DNA from: Pectobacterium actinidiae
Lineage (GTDB): Bacteria; Pseudomonadota; Gammaproteobacteria; Enterobacterales; Enterobacteriaceae
DNA length: 64,000 nt
Assembly (NCBI RefSeq): GCF_000803315.1
Contig: NZ_JRMH01000001.1
Coordinates: 1,798,001-1,862,000, forward strand
Direction of reading: 5' to 3'
Shown in pieces: positions 1 through 9,942 of this stretch. Below the pieces are notes generated by a model that was given only the letters and a program-made list of their open reading frames with translations, ran no database searches and was not told where the DNA came from. How positions within the stretch are numbered: the stretch's first letter is position 1; the number at the start of each line of letters is the position of its first letter. Made by a program: the position numbers and the translations under genes.

Positions 1-284
1 AGAATCAACAAACGGCGACGCTCGGTGGATGTAGCTTTCAGATAAAACGACAGATACAGCAACCCCATCGCAACGAGCGCACAGCCGTCAAAAGCGCGGT
101 TATTCGTAATGGCAACCAGATGTAAAAACGTCGGGCTATCAACCAAGAGACGGTTGAAATAGAAAAAGATATGGCTGTCGAGCGTGAGCCAAAAACCATG
201 ATTTTCTGGTAGATACCAAGATAAAAACAGACCGATGCCCAATACATTGAGCACTAAAATAGAAGAAAAACGAGCAAATGACAT
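1..284 (-). CDS. lpxT: LpxT, lipid A 1-diphosphate synthase (N-terminal part)
   Basis: Transfers a phosphate from undecaprenyl diphosphate to the 1-phosphate of lipid A at the periplasmic face of the inner membrane. I translated the minus strand from the ATG at 282-284 and it stays open to the window edge (94 codons). The protein starts MSFARFSSILVLNVLG, a first membrane segment, and continues through motifs typical of E. coli LpxT such as NHGFWL and TNNRAFDGC. The PAP2 catalytic motifs lie beyond the window, so activity cannot be judged. It sits 37 bp after yeiR on the same strand, as in E. coli, and may be co-transcribed with it. Confidence 0.9.
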   Translation of the reverse strand, partial: MSFARFSSILVLNVLGIGLFLSWYLPENHGFWLTLDSHIFFYFNRLLVDSPTFLHLVAITNNRAFDGCALVAMGLLYLSFYLKATSTERRRLLI

Positions 285-321
285 AAGGCACAACATCCAA
301 ACAAAGACGAAAAACTCCAGT

Positions 322-1323
322 TTAGTCCACGTTAGCTAAACGAGCCTTTAACAACGAGGCTTGTAACGTATTCCATTCTGCGGGTGTTTCATTAATGATT
401 TCGATACGGCTATCAATGGGAGCCGCCGATCGGGTTTCTATATGAAGATCGTGTCCCTGACGGTTGACGACTAGCGTCCCTTCTTTTATGCGCATCACCC
501 CTTTAACCCGGCTTACGGGAGAAAGGCGCACCCAGTCCAGCAGGGCGGCGGTATCAAAAGCGGTTTCAGGTGCGAATATCCAGCCGCAAGCGTGGTAACC
601 CTGCCCTTGATTGAGAGAGCGGCGCCAAGACTGCCCACCCGGTAATTGTAGCGCGGCCAGGCCATTTGTTGGCTTATGCGAGTGGTGGTGGGCGCCATCG
701 GGCAATTCGCGCAGACGCTCTTGCGCTGAATGGTGTCGCGGTTGGTCGAGCAACTGGTGGTCAACGTTTCCCTGACTAGCCTCGATAATTTGTCGACCAT
801 CGCCGCTTGTCTGTTGCCACCCCTGTAATGCCGCGAGATCGTCGGCGGTATAGGTATCGCGCTTGTTGGCGATAATAATATCAGCGGCGGCAAGCTGATC
901 GCGGAAGTTCTCATTTTCCGTGTAACGGGTTTCGCTTAGCTGACGCGCATCTAGCAGACACATCGTCGCCTGTAATGTCAGCCAGGGCTGATAGCTATCA
1001 CTCGTTAGCAAGGCGAGAATTTGTTTCGGGTGGCCGAGCCCTGTAGGCTCGATAAGCAACCGATGGGGCTTCTTCTGTTGCAGCAGCATATTCAGGCCGA
1101 CCTGCATCGGCAAGCCGTTCACGCAGCACATGCAGCCGCCGGGAATTTCTTTCAGAACGGCACCGCTATCTGCCAGTAAAGCACCGTCAATGCCCACTTC
1201 GCCGAATTCATTGACCAGCACCGCCCAGACTTCGTCTTCAGGCTTTTGCGACAGAAGATGACGAATCGTGGTGGTTTTTCCACTACCCAGAAATCCCGTA
1301 ATCAAATTGACTTTCGTTAGCAT
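322..1323 (-). CDS. yeiR: Zinc-binding GTPase YeiR (COG0523/CobW family)
   Basis: A 333-residue G3E-family P-loop GTPase, a group that acts as metal insertases or metallochaperones. The Walker A motif GFLGSGKTT is at residues 10-18, the family metal-binding CxCC motif (CMCC) at 64-67, and an NKRD guanine-specificity motif lies near residue 153. A His-rich linker (AHHHSH) precedes the C-terminal CobW_C domain, which fits zinc binding by the E. coli orthologue. It lies 84 bp downstream of yeiP on the same strand. The gap contains a small hairpin (arms 1355-1361 and 1367-1373) but no U-tract, so read-through from yeiP is likely. Confidence 0.92.
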   Translation of the reverse strand: MLTKVNLITGFLGSGKTTTIRHLLSQKPEDEVWAVLVNEFGEVGIDGALLADSGAVLKEIPGGCMCCVNGLPMQVGLNMLLQQKKPHRLLIEPTGLGHPKQILALLTSDSYQPWLTLQATMCLLDARQLSETRYTENENFRDQLAAADIIIANKRDTYTADDLAALQGWQQTSGDGRQIIEASQGNVDHQLLDQPRHHSAQERLRELPDGAHHHSHKPTNGLAALQLPGGQSWRRSLNQGQGYHACGWIFAPETAFDTAALLDWVRLSPVSRVKGVMRIKEGTLVVNRQGHDLHIETRSAAPIDSRIEIINETPAEWNTLQASLLKARLANVD

Positions 1324-1407
1324 GTCAGGCTCCTATGGGGGAGGAGGGGCGTGTGCCGGATTGGTCATCCGGCGACAAGTATTGTGCGCGAAGCACTATG
1401 TAGAATG

Positions 1408-1980
1408 TTAGTCTGCGCGACCCATGTAGCGACGTTCTGGAATATGAATACGGATTTTTTCACCTGCGCTCAGATATTCTGGAACGGGAATAACCAGACC
1501 GGTACTCATCGTCGCAGGTTTGTTGCGTGAGCTGGCGGACGCACCTTTAATGCCCGGTGCCGTCTCAACAATTTCCAGATCGACCGTTTGTGGCAGTTCC
1601 AGCGCGATGATTTGGCCGTCCCAGCTCAATACCTGAATGCCTGGCATGCCGCCTTCAGGGATAAACAGCAGCTCGTCTTCTATTTGATCCTTCTTGAAGA
1701 GGTACGGGGTGTAGTCTTCATCATCCATAAAGACGTATTCGTCGCCGTCAATATAAGAGAAGGTGACCGTACGACGCGTCAGCGTAATGGTATCGATAAT
1801 GTCGTCGCCTTTAAAACGCTCTTCCACTTTCAAACCCGTACGGACATCAGAAAAGCGCATTTTGTACAGTGTGCTGGCACCGCGGGCGCTGGGGCTCTGG
1901 ACGTCGATGTCCTTTACCAGCAATAACTTGTCGTTATAGTTAACGACCATTCCGCGTTTGATCTCGTTCGCTCTTGCCAT
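1408..1980 (-). CDS. yeiP: Elongation factor P-like protein YeiP
   Basis: A 190-residue paralogue of EF-P with the family's three beta-barrel domains (KOW-like N-terminal domain, central OB, C-terminal OB). The N-terminus [13 protein letters not shown] and the C-terminus ending in [12 protein letters not shown] are typical of the YeiP subfamily. EF-P relieves ribosome stalling at polyproline; the exact role of YeiP is less clear. The loop where EF-P carries its modified lysine here reads SARGAS, so the canonical beta-lysylation site is not evident. First gene of a likely yeiP-yeiR(-lpxT) unit and divergent from yeiW. Confidence 0.95.
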   Translation of the reverse strand: MARANEIKRGMVVNYNDKLLLVKDIDVQSPSARGASTLYKMRFSDVRTGLKVEERFKGDDIIDTITLTRRTVTFSYIDGDEYVFMDDEDYTPYLFKKDQIEDELLFIPEGGMPGIQVLSWDGQIIALELPQTVDLEIVETAPGIKGASASSRNKPATMSTGLVIPVPEYLSAGEKIRIHIPERRYMGRAD

Positions 1981-2143
1981 AAAAATTTACCTGCTATAAG
2001 GAGTGTGATTTTTGTGGCGACACGTTACTCGCGCCGGAGAATTCAGGCAAGTGATAAGATAAAAGGGCTGATATTGGTTTTTGGTGACGGGGCTGCTATC
2101 GTGGCGCTCTCTATCTTTTGTCAGCCCACCGGAGAGCCTGCTG

Positions 2144-2398
2144 ATGGACTGTCGCCCCCATTGCGGTGCCTGCTGCATCGCAGCATCGATTTCAACGCCT
2201 ATGCCGGGTCTGCCGCACGGCAAGCCTGCAAACACGCCCTGTATTCATCTTGATGATGCGATGCGCTGCGGGTTGTTTCATTCCCCACAGCGGCCTGCGG
2301 TTTGCGCGGGGCTGAAGCCGCGCGCGGATATGTGTTTCAGCCATCGTGATGAGGCGATGATTTATCTGCTCAAACTGGAAGCCGACACCGCCCCTTAA
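2144..2398 (+). CDS. yeiW: YkgJ-type cysteine-cluster protein YeiW
   Basis: An 84-residue protein with a Cys-rich N-terminus ([11 protein letters not shown]) and further cysteines in PCIHLD, MRCGLF, AVCAGL and DMCF. This matches the small CxxCxxCC proteins thought to bind zinc or an Fe-S cluster; the function is unknown. The open frame extends upstream to 2081, but the ATG at 2144 has a GGAGA ribosome site 8 bp upstream and matches E. coli YeiW exactly at the start, so I used it. It is divergent from yeiP and converges on setB, whose stop lies 10 bp away. Confidence 0.85.
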   Translation: MDCRPHCGACCIAASISTPMPGLPHGKPANTPCIHLDDAMRCGLFHSPQRPAVCAGLKPRADMCFSHRDEAMIYLLKLEADTAP

Positions 2399-2408
2399 CG
2401 CGCGGCGA

Positions 2409-3587
2409 TCAGGCGTCTTTGATGCGCCACATACAATAGATGGAACCGGCGATCATCAGCAACGCGAAGAAGAAGACGGCGTGATAGTTCCAGATTTCAG
2501 CAACAATCCCAGCCAGTGAACCGGAGATGATCCAGCCAACGCGTGTGGTATTGGTAAACAGTGTTGTCGCGGCACCCGCCTGTCCGGGCATCAAATCCTG
2601 AAAATAAAGCATGCCGATTCCGGCCAGAATGCCAATAAAGATCGCGTTCAATGCCTGTAACGCCAGCAGCGCTATTTCGCCATCAAGAACCAGTAAGCCG
2701 CCGAAGAACAGCAAACCAGAGGCAACGGCAAGCCGCATCAGGAAACGTTTACCGAAGCGTTTGGCAACGTAACCGGCAATCAGCATCACCGGAATTTCCA
2801 ACCCTGCGGCCACACCCATCATGATACCTGCCAGCTTTTCCGGCAGATGCAGTTCATGCACCAGATACAACGGCATATTAATGAGGTAAATGCCGTTGCA
2901 GGTCCACATTAAGGTACACGCCACGAACAGCAAGAGCGTATCCCGGCGGTTGCGGCGCGGTGACTCCAGCGTGGAAGTGGTCTTTTCCACGGTTTTCGGC
3001 ATGGAAGGCAGAAAGAGTTTGACCAGAATGCCGCATAGGATAAAGACGATGGCGGCGGTGAGATACATCGCCGTGAAGCCGAATCCCAGTGCCAGCGCAA
3101 AGGCGATAGGTGGGCCGACAACCCAGGCGAGAGAAATTTGCGCGCGGAGGATGGAGCTGAACATCGCCGCTTCACGACCGGTTTTATCCGCGTGCTCCCG
3201 CGCCAGCGCAAAGAGCTGTGGGTTGGCGGTTGAGCCAAAGCTGCTCAGCAACACGCCGATAAAGAGCAGAATAAAGTAGTTACGGTTCCATGCAAACAGC
3301 ATGCAGGCCAATGCGCCCAGCAGGCAGCAGACGAAGATCAGTGATTTGCGATCGCCCTGACGGTCTGAGCGCGTGGCCAGCATTTGGCTGACGACAATAC
3401 CGATAACCGCGCTGCCGGTATAAAACATCCCGACCAGGAAAGGACGAGCCTGTACTTCGCTGGAAAGAAAGAGGCTGAGCGTAGGCAGTTGCAGAGCACC
3501 GGCCGTTCCGGTCAGAAAGGCGATAACTAAAAATGCTGACGATGTCAGGTCAGGCGGACGTCGCGTTGTGTTTGCAGGAGTGAACAT
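2409..3587 (-). CDS. setB: Sugar efflux transporter SetB (MFS)
   Basis: A 12-TM major facilitator protein that exports sugars such as lactose or glucose (family knowledge). Signature stretches include RSDRQGDRKSL in the TM2-TM3 loop and FQDLMPGQAG near TM10, and the C-terminus ends RIKDA. I start it at 3587 (MFTPANTTRR, 392 residues) because the E. coli protein is 393 residues and aligns from this point. The frame is open 50 codons further to 3737, but that extension is not hydrophobic and covers the fru promoter side. It is divergent from fruBKA, as in E. coli. Confidence 0.9.
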   Translation of the reverse strand: MFTPANTTRRPPDLTSSAFLVIAFLTGTAGALQLPTLSLFLSSEVQARPFLVGMFYTGSAVIGIVVSQMLATRSDRQGDRKSLIFVCCLLGALACMLFAWNRNYFILLFIGVLLSSFGSTANPQLFALAREHADKTGREAAMFSSILRAQISLAWVVGPPIAFALALGFGFTAMYLTAAIVFILCGILVKLFLPSMPKTVEKTTSTLESPRRNRRDTLLLFVACTLMWTCNGIYLINMPLYLVHELHLPEKLAGIMMGVAAGLEIPVMLIAGYVAKRFGKRFLMRLAVASGLLFFGGLLVLDGEIALLALQALNAIFIGILAGIGMLYFQDLMPGQAGAATTLFTNTTRVGWIISGSLAGIVAEIWNYHAVFFFALLMIAGSIYCMWRIKDA

Positions 3588-3819
3588 AAATTGATAGCGC
3601 TTGGAGAATAGGCAGAGGCTGTCGAGCGCGACATAGTACTCGGGTTTATAATGAAACAGAAATCTTGTTTCATTATTTTTCGTCAGCATGGTTTCAGCTA
3701 TTGGATGGTTTTTGTTGGCAGGCAGCGCGTCATCCACGTTAAAATGTGCGTGATGTCAAAATTCTGTTACGTCAGCAGCGTAGAAAGCTTGCATAAATGA
3801 TGGAATAGAATGAGACTTT

Positions 3820-3831
3820 TGAAACGTTTCA
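3820..3831. promoter_or_regulatory. Cra (FruR) operator, perfect palindrome
   Basis: TGAAACGTTTCA, the ideal core of the Cra/FruR operator, lies 91 bp upstream of the fruB start. In E. coli, Cra represses fruBKA from two such sites and releases on fructose-1-phosphate. A half-site (TGAAACGTCC) follows at 3845-3854. The cra gene itself is not in this window. Confidence 0.85.
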
Positions 3832-3885
3832 GCGGAATTTTTTTTGAAACGTCCTAACAATCGACACATTTTTTTTCTCATAAAA

Positions 3886-3899
3886 GCTGAAACGATTCA
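3886..3899. promoter_or_regulatory. Second Cra (FruR) operator, promoter-proximal
   Basis: GCTGAAACGATTCA closely matches the Cra consensus (TGAANCGNTTCA core) and ends 23 bp before the fruB ATG. It is in the same relative place as the start-proximal operator of the E. coli fru operon, where bound Cra would block transcription. Confidence 0.8.
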
Positions 3900-3922
3900 A
3901 CTTTCAGCAAGAGAGGAGAGCC

Positions 3923-5056
3923 ATGTTCCAGTTGTCACAGCAAGATATTCATTTGGGCGCAGCGGCCAGCAATAAGCAGGAAGCTATCCAGCTTGTTGCT
4001 TCAGCACTGACCGAGGCCGGGTGCGTTAACGCAGGGTATGTCGACGGCATGCTACAGCGCGAACAGCAAACATCCACCTATTTGGGAAGCGGCATTGCTA
4101 TCCCTCACGGCACAACCGATACCCGCGATCTGGTATTGAAGACCGGGGTTCAAGTATTTCAGTTTCCTCAGGGTATCGCTTGGGGTGAAGATCAAACCGC
4201 CTACGTGGTGCTGGGTATTGCAGCCCGCTCTGATGAACATCTGGCGTTGCTGCGCCAATTGACCCACGTCCTGAGCGACGATCGCGTCGCGGCACGTCTG
4301 GCAAGCACCACATCAGCAGAAGAGCTGCGTAGCCTGCTGATGGGCGAGCAACAACTGGCGGAGTTCCGCTTTGATACCTCGCTGATTGCACTGGATGTGG
4401 CGACCGACAATTTGTTGACGCTTCAGGCGCTGAACGCGGGTCGTCTTCAGCAGGTCGGCGCAGCCGACGCCAGCTTCGTCAGCACCGCAGTCAGCAACAA
4501 GCCGCTGAATCTGGGACAGGGTGTGTGGTTCAGCGATAGTGCTGTTGGTAACCTCAGCAGCGCGGCGGCAGTGGCACGTCCAGTTACGCCTTTCAGCGTT
4601 GACGGTGAAAATGTGGCCTTGCTGGTGACGGTGGCCGCCGCCGACGATCAGGCTTTTGCGCCGATCGATTACCTGAGCAACCTGCTGATTGCGCAAAAAG
4701 CAGAACGTCTGCTGACGGCTGATGCCCCGACGCTGCTTGCACTCTTGACCAGCGACGTACCGGAAGAAAGCGAAGTGCTGACGGCAGAATTTACCATTCG
4801 CAACGAACACGGCCTGCACGCGCGTCCGGGAACGATGCTGGTGAACGTGATCAAGCAGTTCAGCAGTGACATTACCGTCACCAATCTGGATGGCACGGGT
4901 AAACCGGCAAATGGCCGCAGCTTGATGAAAGTGGTCGCACTGGGCGTGAAAAAAGGTCACAAACTGCGTTTCACCGCCAGCGGTAGCGATGCGGAACAAG
5001 CACTGGCCGCGATTGGCGACGCGATTACGTCCGGTTTGGGCGAGGGGGCAGCATGA
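3923..5056 (+). CDS. fruB: Fructose PTS diphosphoryl transfer protein FruB (EIIA-FPr)
   Basis: A cytoplasmic phosphocarrier that passes phosphate from enzyme I to FruA. The N-terminal PTS EIIA(Fru) domain (about 1-145) has its phosphorylatable His62 in GIAIPHGT. A central linker domain follows, and a C-terminal HPr-like domain (about 285-377) has its active His299 in the motif HARPG. The length of 377 residues matches E. coli FruB. It is the first gene of fruBKA behind Cra operators, and its stop overlaps the fruK start (ATGA, 4 bp), indicating translational coupling. Confidence 0.97.
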   Translation: MFQLSQQDIHLGAAASNKQEAIQLVASALTEAGCVNAGYVDGMLQREQQTSTYLGSGIAIPHGTTDTRDLVLKTGVQVFQFPQGIAWGEDQTAYVVLGIAARSDEHLALLRQLTHVLSDDRVAARLASTTSAEELRSLLMGEQQLAEFRFDTSLIALDVATDNLLTLQALNAGRLQQVGAADASFVSTAVSNKPLNLGQGVWFSDSAVGNLSSAAAVARPVTPFSVDGENVALLVTVAAADDQAFAPIDYLSNLLIAQKAERLLTADAPTLLALLTSDVPEESEVLTAEFTIRNEHGLHARPGTMLVNVIKQFSSDITVTNLDGTGKPANGRSLMKVVALGVKKGHKLRFTASGSDAEQALAAIGDAITSGLGEGAA

Positions 5057-5991
5057 GCAGGAGAGTAGCCACAATCACCCTGAATCCAGCTTATGACCTG
5101 GTTGGCTATTGCCCGGAAGTTGAAAAAGGCGAAGTTAATCTGGTTCAAACAGCGGGTCTGCACGCCGCAGGCAAAGGGATCAACGTTGCCAAGGTGCTGA
5201 AAGATCTCGGGATTGATGTCACGGTAGGTGGCTTTCTGGGGAGAGACAACCAGGATGGTTTTCAGCAATTGTTCAGCGAGCTGGGCATTGCCAACCGTTT
5301 CCAGGTTGTGCCAGGACGTACGCGTATTAATGTCAAATTAACCGAAAAAGATGGCGATGTAACCGACTTCAACTTTTCCGGTTTTGAAGTGACACAGCAG
5401 GACTGGCAGCGTTTCGTGAATGATTCGCTGAGCTGGCTGGGGCAGTTCGACATGGTCGCGGTGAGCGGCAGCCTGCCTGCTGGCGTCGATCCTGATGCGT
5501 TTACTGACTGGATGTCTCGTCTGCGTACGCAGTGTCCTTGCATTATTTTCGACAGCAGCCGTGAAGCGCTGGTGGCGGGACTGAAAGCCTCTCCTTGGTT
5601 GGTGAAACCGAACCGCCGGGAACTGGAGATATGGGCTGGGCGTAAATTACCTACGCTGGCTGATGTGGTGGATGCCGCCCACGCGCTGCGTGAGCAGGGT
5701 ATCGCGCATGTTGTGATCTCACTGGGTGCAGAAGGTGCCTTGTGGGTGAATGCATCGGGCGCGTGGCGGGCTTTGCCACCTGCTTGTGATGTGGTAAGTA
5801 CGGTAGGGGCGGGCGACTCCATGGTTGGGGGGTTGATTTATGGCCTATTAATGCGTGAGTCCAGTGAGCACACTCTGCGTTTGGCGACAGCGGTTTCAGC
5901 GCTGGCCGTCAGCCAAAGTAATGTTGGTATTACCGATCGTCCTCAGTTGGCCGCAATGATGGCGCGTGTCGACCTCAAACCCTTTAACTGA
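5053..5991 (+). CDS. fruK: 1-phosphofructokinase FruK
   Basis: Phosphorylates fructose-1-phosphate to fructose-1,6-bisphosphate, feeding glycolysis and lowering the Cra inducer. It is a PfkB/ribokinase-fold protein of 312 residues. The substrate-side glycine-rich stretch [13 protein letters not shown] is at 37-50 and the C-terminal PfkB signature GAGDS at 252-256, with catalytic base Asp255. It overlaps fruB by 4 bp and is followed after 17 bp by fruA. Confidence 0.97.
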   Translation: MSRRVATITLNPAYDLVGYCPEVEKGEVNLVQTAGLHAAGKGINVAKVLKDLGIDVTVGGFLGRDNQDGFQQLFSELGIANRFQVVPGRTRINVKLTEKDGDVTDFNFSGFEVTQQDWQRFVNDSLSWLGQFDMVAVSGSLPAGVDPDAFTDWMSRLRTQCPCIIFDSSREALVAGLKASPWLVKPNRRELEIWAGRKLPTLADVVDAAHALREQGIAHVVISLGAEGALWVNASGAWRALPPACDVVSTVGAGDSMVGGLIYGLLMRESSEHTLRLATAVSALAVSQSNVGITDRPQLAAMMARVDLKPFN

Positions 5992-6008
5992 TACAGCAGG
6001 AGATAAAA

Positions 6009-7703
6009 ATGAAAACGCTGCTGATTTTGGATAAATCACTGGGCCTGGCGAGAAGCCAACTGGTGAAGAACCTACTCGGCGCTGCCGCTGCGAAAGCAGG
6101 GGTGACGTTTACAGAACAAGCTCACGACGCTGAACTGGCGATCGTTCTGGGTGCGTCCGCCGCGGCGGATAGCGCACTGAATGGCAAGCAGGTTTATGTC
6201 GGTGATATCGAACAGGCTGTTTCGCAGCCGGAAGCCTTTTTAGCGAAAGCGCAGGCTGAAGCCACGGTCTATCAGGTCGCAGCGTCAGCTCCCGTTCAGC
6301 AGCAGACCGCCGCTGCCAAGCGTATTGTTGCAATAACGGCGTGCCCGACGGGTGTCGCGCACACGTTTATGGCAGCAGAAGCGATTGAAAGCGAAGCCAA
6401 AAAACGCGGCTGGTGGGTTAAAGTGGAAACGCGCGGCTCTGTTGGCGCGGGCAACGCGATTACCCCAGAGGAAGTTGAGCAGGCCGATCTGGTGATCGTT
6501 GCTGCGGATATTGAAGTCGATCTGGCGAAGTTTGCTGGCAAGAAGATGTATCGCACCTCGACCGGGCTGGCACTGAAGAAGACCGCGCAGGAGTTAGATA
6601 AAGCGCAGTCTGAAGCGAAAGTGTATCAGCCGTCCGGGCAAGCCAGCGCGTCAAGCGTGAGCGAGTCTGCACAGAAAGGTGGAGCAGGCCCGTATCGCCA
6701 CCTGTTGACCGGCGTCTCTTACATGCTGCCGATGGTGGTGGCGGGCGGTCTGTGTATCGCGCTGTCGTTTGTCTTTGGTATTGAAGCCTTTAAACAGGAA
6801 GGTACGCTGGCCGCGGCGCTGATGAAGATCGGCGGTGGTTCTGCTTTTGCTCTGATGGTACCCGTGCTGGCGGGCTATATCGCGTTCTCCATTGCGGATC
6901 GTCCGGGCTTAACGCCGGGTCTGGTTGGCGGGATGTTGGCGGTGAGCACGGGCGCAGGCTTCCTCGGGGGCATTATTGCCGGTTTCCTGGCGGGTTATAT
7001 TGCCAGAGCGATCAACAATAAACTGATTCTGCCGCAAAGTTTGACGGCGCTAAAACCGATCCTGATTATTCCGCTGTTCGCTACGTTGATCACTGGTCTT
7101 ATCATGATTTACGTCGTCGGTACGCCGGTGGCGAAAATCCTGATTGGCCTGACTAGCTGGCTGCAATCCATGGGTACGGCGAATGCGGTGATCCTGGGTG
7201 CGATTCTGGGTGCGATGATGTGTACGGATATGGGCGGCCCGGTTAACAAGGTGGCTTACGTCTTCGGTACGACCTTGCTCAGTAGCCAGATTTACGCGCC
7301 GATGGCTGCCGTCATGGCCGCCGGTATGGTGCCACCGTTGGCAATGGGGCTGGCGACCGTGCTGGCAAGCAAGAAATTCAACCCCACCGAGCGTGAAGGC
7401 GGCAAAGCGGCATTTGTTCTGGGCCTGTGCTTTATTTCCGAAGGTGCGATTCCTTACGCAGCGCGTGATCCAATGCGCGTTCTGCCTTGCTGCATCATCG
7501 GTGGCGCGCTGACTGGCGCACTGTCTATGGCGGTGGGCGCTAAGCTGATGGCACCACACGGCGGTCTGTTCGTGCTGTTAATTCCTGGCGCGATTACCCC
7601 GGTTATCGGCTACCTGTTAGCGATCATTGCGGGTACTGTCGTCGCTGGCGTGCTGTACGCACTGCTGAAACGCTCTGATGAACAACTGGCGAAAGTCGCG
7701 TAA
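6009..7703 (+). CDS. fruA: Fructose PTS permease FruA (EIIB'BC)
   Basis: An inner-membrane transporter that imports fructose as fructose-1-phosphate. Of its 564 residues, about 1-90 form the degenerate EIIB' domain without an active cysteine. Residues about 104-200 form the EIIB domain with phosphoryl Cys112 in ITACPTGVAHTF. From about residue 228 the EIIC membrane domain begins (LTGVSYMLPMVVAGG) with about ten hydrophobic segments. Last gene of fruBKA; a strong hairpin terminator follows at 7778. Confidence 0.97.
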   Translation: MKTLLILDKSLGLARSQLVKNLLGAAAAKAGVTFTEQAHDAELAIVLGASAAADSALNGKQVYVGDIEQAVSQPEAFLAKAQAEATVYQVAASAPVQQQTAAAKRIVAITACPTGVAHTFMAAEAIESEAKKRGWWVKVETRGSVGAGNAITPEEVEQADLVIVAADIEVDLAKFAGKKMYRTSTGLALKKTAQELDKAQSEAKVYQPSGQASASSVSESAQKGGAGPYRHLLTGVSYMLPMVVAGGLCIALSFVFGIEAFKQEGTLAAALMKIGGGSAFALMVPVLAGYIAFSIADRPGLTPGLVGGMLAVSTGAGFLGGIIAGFLAGYIARAINNKLILPQSLTALKPILIIPLFATLITGLIMIYVVGTPVAKILIGLTSWLQSMGTANAVILGAILGAMMCTDMGGPVNKVAYVFGTTLLSSQIYAPMAAVMAAGMVPPLAMGLATVLASKKFNPTEREGGKAAFVLGLCFISEGAIPYAARDPMRVLPCCIIGGALTGALSMAVGAKLMAPHGGLFVLLIPGAITPVIGYLLAIIAGTVVAGVLYALLKRSDEQLAKVA

Positions 7704-7777
7704 GTCTGACTTTTACGATGCAGGAAACGGCGTCGTGAATAAAAAGTAATGCCATAACACAAGGATGTGGATGATAT

Positions 7778-7810
7778 AGCGCCAGTTGGGTAAACCAACT
7801 GGCGCTTTTT
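7778..7810 (+). terminator. Rho-independent terminator of fruBKA
   Basis: A 12-bp perfect stem (AGCGCCAGTTGG / CCAACTGGCGCT) with a 5-nt loop and an immediate T-run lies 75 bp after the fruA stop. It lies between fruA and the convergent nfo. Confidence 0.9.
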
Positions 7811-7834
7811 ACTATTATGGAGTCAAGCAGCTAA

Positions 7835-8680
7835 CTAGCGCTGGGCTTCGGATTTGAGCCAGGCGATTTCATCAGCCCAGATATCGGGGTTGATCGTTTC
7901 CAAAATCATCGGGATACCGTCAAAACGGGTATCTTTCATAATATAGCGGAAAGCGGTTTTGCCGATATTGCCTTCCCCCAGACTATGGTGCCGGTCAACA
8001 CGGCTGGCGAACGCGCTTTTGGCATCATTCAAATGCATTCCGCGCAGATAGCGAAACCCAACAATGCGATCGAATTCAGTGAAAGTGGCTTCGCAATCGG
8101 CTTCTGTCCGCAGGTCATAGCCACCGGCAAACGCGTGGCAGGTATCGATACAGACGCCGACGCGGCTTTTATCTTCTACGCCGTCGATGATGGCTGCCAG
8201 ATGCTCAAAGCGGAATCCCAAATTACTGCCTTGCCCGGCGGTATTCTCAATTACGGCGGTGACGCCATCCGTTTCCGCCAGCGCGATGTTAATCGACTCA
8301 GCGATACGTGCCAGACAGTCTGCTTCCTTTATCTGTTTCAGGTGGCTACCGGGATGAAAATTCAGCAGGCTCAGCCCAAGCTGCTGGCAGCGAGACATTT
8401 CATCAATAAACGCGATACGTGACTTATCCAGCGCCTCGGCGTCCGGGTGACCCAGATTAATCAGATAGCTATCGTGGGGCAGAATCTGTGCTGGCGTGTA
8501 GGCGTACTGCTCACAGGCGGCTTTAAAACGGTCGATGACCTCTGTGCTGAGCGGTGCGGCCTGCCATTGGCGCTGATTCTTGGTAAACAAGGCGAAAGCT
8601 GTCGCCTTTATCTCATGTGCGCGAATCACGGCCTGATCGACTCCGCCAGATGCGCTAACGTGCGCCCCGATGTATTTCAT
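7835..8680 (-). CDS. nfo: Endonuclease IV (Nfo)
   Basis: An AP endonuclease with 3'-diesterase activity in base excision repair; a TIM barrel with three zinc ions. I start it at MKYIGAHV (281 residues), which has AGGAGA 7 bp upstream; the frame is open nine codons earlier. With this start, zinc ligand His69 (LPHD) falls at the same number as in the E. coli enzyme. Other ligand motifs are visible: [43 protein letters not shown] and the terminal ETINPD. It is transcribed toward fruA and is not an obvious operon member. Confidence 0.96.
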   Translation of the reverse strand: MKYIGAHVSASGGVDQAVIRAHEIKATAFALFTKNQRQWQAAPLSTEVIDRFKAACEQYAYTPAQILPHDSYLINLGHPDAEALDKSRIAFIDEMSRCQQLGLSLLNFHPGSHLKQIKEADCLARIAESINIALAETDGVTAVIENTAGQGSNLGFRFEHLAAIIDGVEDKSRVGVCIDTCHAFAGGYDLRTEADCEATFTEFDRIVGFRYLRGMHLNDAKSAFASRVDRHHSLGEGNIGKTAFRYIMKDTRFDGIPMILETINPDIWADEIAWLKSEAQR

Positions 8681-8748
8681 ATTGGTCTCCTCTGATAACG
8701 AGGACATTATGCAGGTTAATGAGGCGTTAACTGGTAAATAATTTATCG

Positions 8749-9822
8749 TTAGCCGAATAAATGCGCGAAGAACAGATTGATGCCTGCACCGCCAACGATT
8801 AGCCAGAGAAACAGAACAAGTGCCAGCAGCAGCGGCTTTGCGCCTGCCTGATGGATTGCACTGAAGCGGGTTGTGAGCCCTAGTGCCACCATCGCCATGG
8901 TCAACAGCACATTATCAAGTTGTACTAGCTGTGTGACGAGTGCAGGAGGCAGTAGCTGGAAAGAATTGAAGGCGGCTACGGCAATAAACCCCAAAGCAAA
9001 CCACGGGAACATCAGTGGAATAGCCGCTTCCGCGTCATTTTTTTGCGCCGTTTTTTTCAGGTAAAACCCAAGAATGAGAAGGAAAGGCGCCAGCATCATC
9101 ACGCGCAGCATTTTGCTGATGACGGCGATGTTTTCCGTTGCCCCATCGACGGCATGTCCGGCGGCAACAACCTGAGCGACTTCGTGTATCGTTGAGCCAA
9201 AGTACAGGCCGACGATCTGTGGTGTGACCTCAATCCAATGATGATCGAGATTGAGCTGATAAAGCCACGGGTACAAAAACATCGCTGTCGTACCAAAAAT
9301 CACTACGGTGGAAACCGCGACGGCAATCGCATTACTGGACGCTTTGACAACGGGAGCTGTCGCCATGATCGCCGCCGCGCCGCAAATGCTGCTGCCAGCA
9401 CCGATGAGAATCACGGTTTCATTGTCGAGTTTCAGCCAGCGCTTGCCCATCCAGCAGGCGAGTAGAAAGGTCAATGTAACCACGGTAAGATCGACGGCGA
9501 CACCGGTAAAGCCAACGGCAGCAACCTGCTGAAAGCTGAGGCGAAAACCATAAAGTATGATACCCCAGCGGAGTAAATGCTGTTTGGCCCACTGCACGCC
9601 CGGGTCACACAGAGGGTGAAGACGCGGATAAACGCTATTTCCCAGCACGATCCCAATGAGGATCGCCAATGTCAGTGAGCCAGGTCCCCAATGGGCGATT
9701 TTCGGAATATTTGCCAGCCAGAGGAGCGAAAAAGTTATTAAACTGACTAACAGCAGACCGGGCAATCGCGCTTTTGCTCCATCGGGTGGGGCTATCACAG
9801 GTAATGTCGCAGGAAGAGCCAT
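8749..9822 (-). CDS. yeiH: YeiH/UPF0324 family inner-membrane protein
   Basis: A 357-residue polytopic membrane protein (about 9-11 hydrophobic segments) of the UPF0324 family. Conserved stretches are [45 protein letters not shown] and [12 protein letters not shown]. Its function is not firmly established; the family has been suggested to export sulfate or sulfite-like anions. It is divergent from yeiE, a LysR regulator, across 120 bp, an arrangement in which the regulator commonly controls the divergent gene. Confidence 0.88.
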   Translation of the reverse strand: MALPATLPVIAPPDGAKARLPGLLLVSLITFSLLWLANIPKIAHWGPGSLTLAILIGIVLGNSVYPRLHPLCDPGVQWAKQHLLRWGIILYGFRLSFQQVAAVGFTGVAVDLTVVTLTFLLACWMGKRWLKLDNETVILIGAGSSICGAAAIMATAPVVKASSNAIAVAVSTVVIFGTTAMFLYPWLYQLNLDHHWIEVTPQIVGLYFGSTIHEVAQVVAAGHAVDGATENIAVISKMLRVMMLAPFLLILGFYLKKTAQKNDAEAAIPLMFPWFALGFIAVAAFNSFQLLPPALVTQLVQLDNVLLTMAMVALGLTTRFSAIHQAGAKPLLLALVLFLWLIVGGAGINLFFAHLFG

Positions 9823-9942
9823 GAGTTTGGTGCCTATTCTGACCGTACCGAAAATTGAGAAGCCAGCTTATAATCCACGAGATTAAAAGAGAAATTGATT
9901 ATATATTTATAACCTATAAGTATTTTAGATAAAGAGCGCACT

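Noticed and set aside
2409..3737. 442-residue version of SetB starting at 3737
   Set aside because: The first 50 residues are not hydrophobic and have no counterpart in SetB; the start at 3587 gives the family length.
4313..5074. 253-codon open frame antisense to fruB/fruK
   Set aside because: It lies fully opposite a well-conserved operon and has no ribosome site or recognisable domain; a shadow of high-GC codon use.
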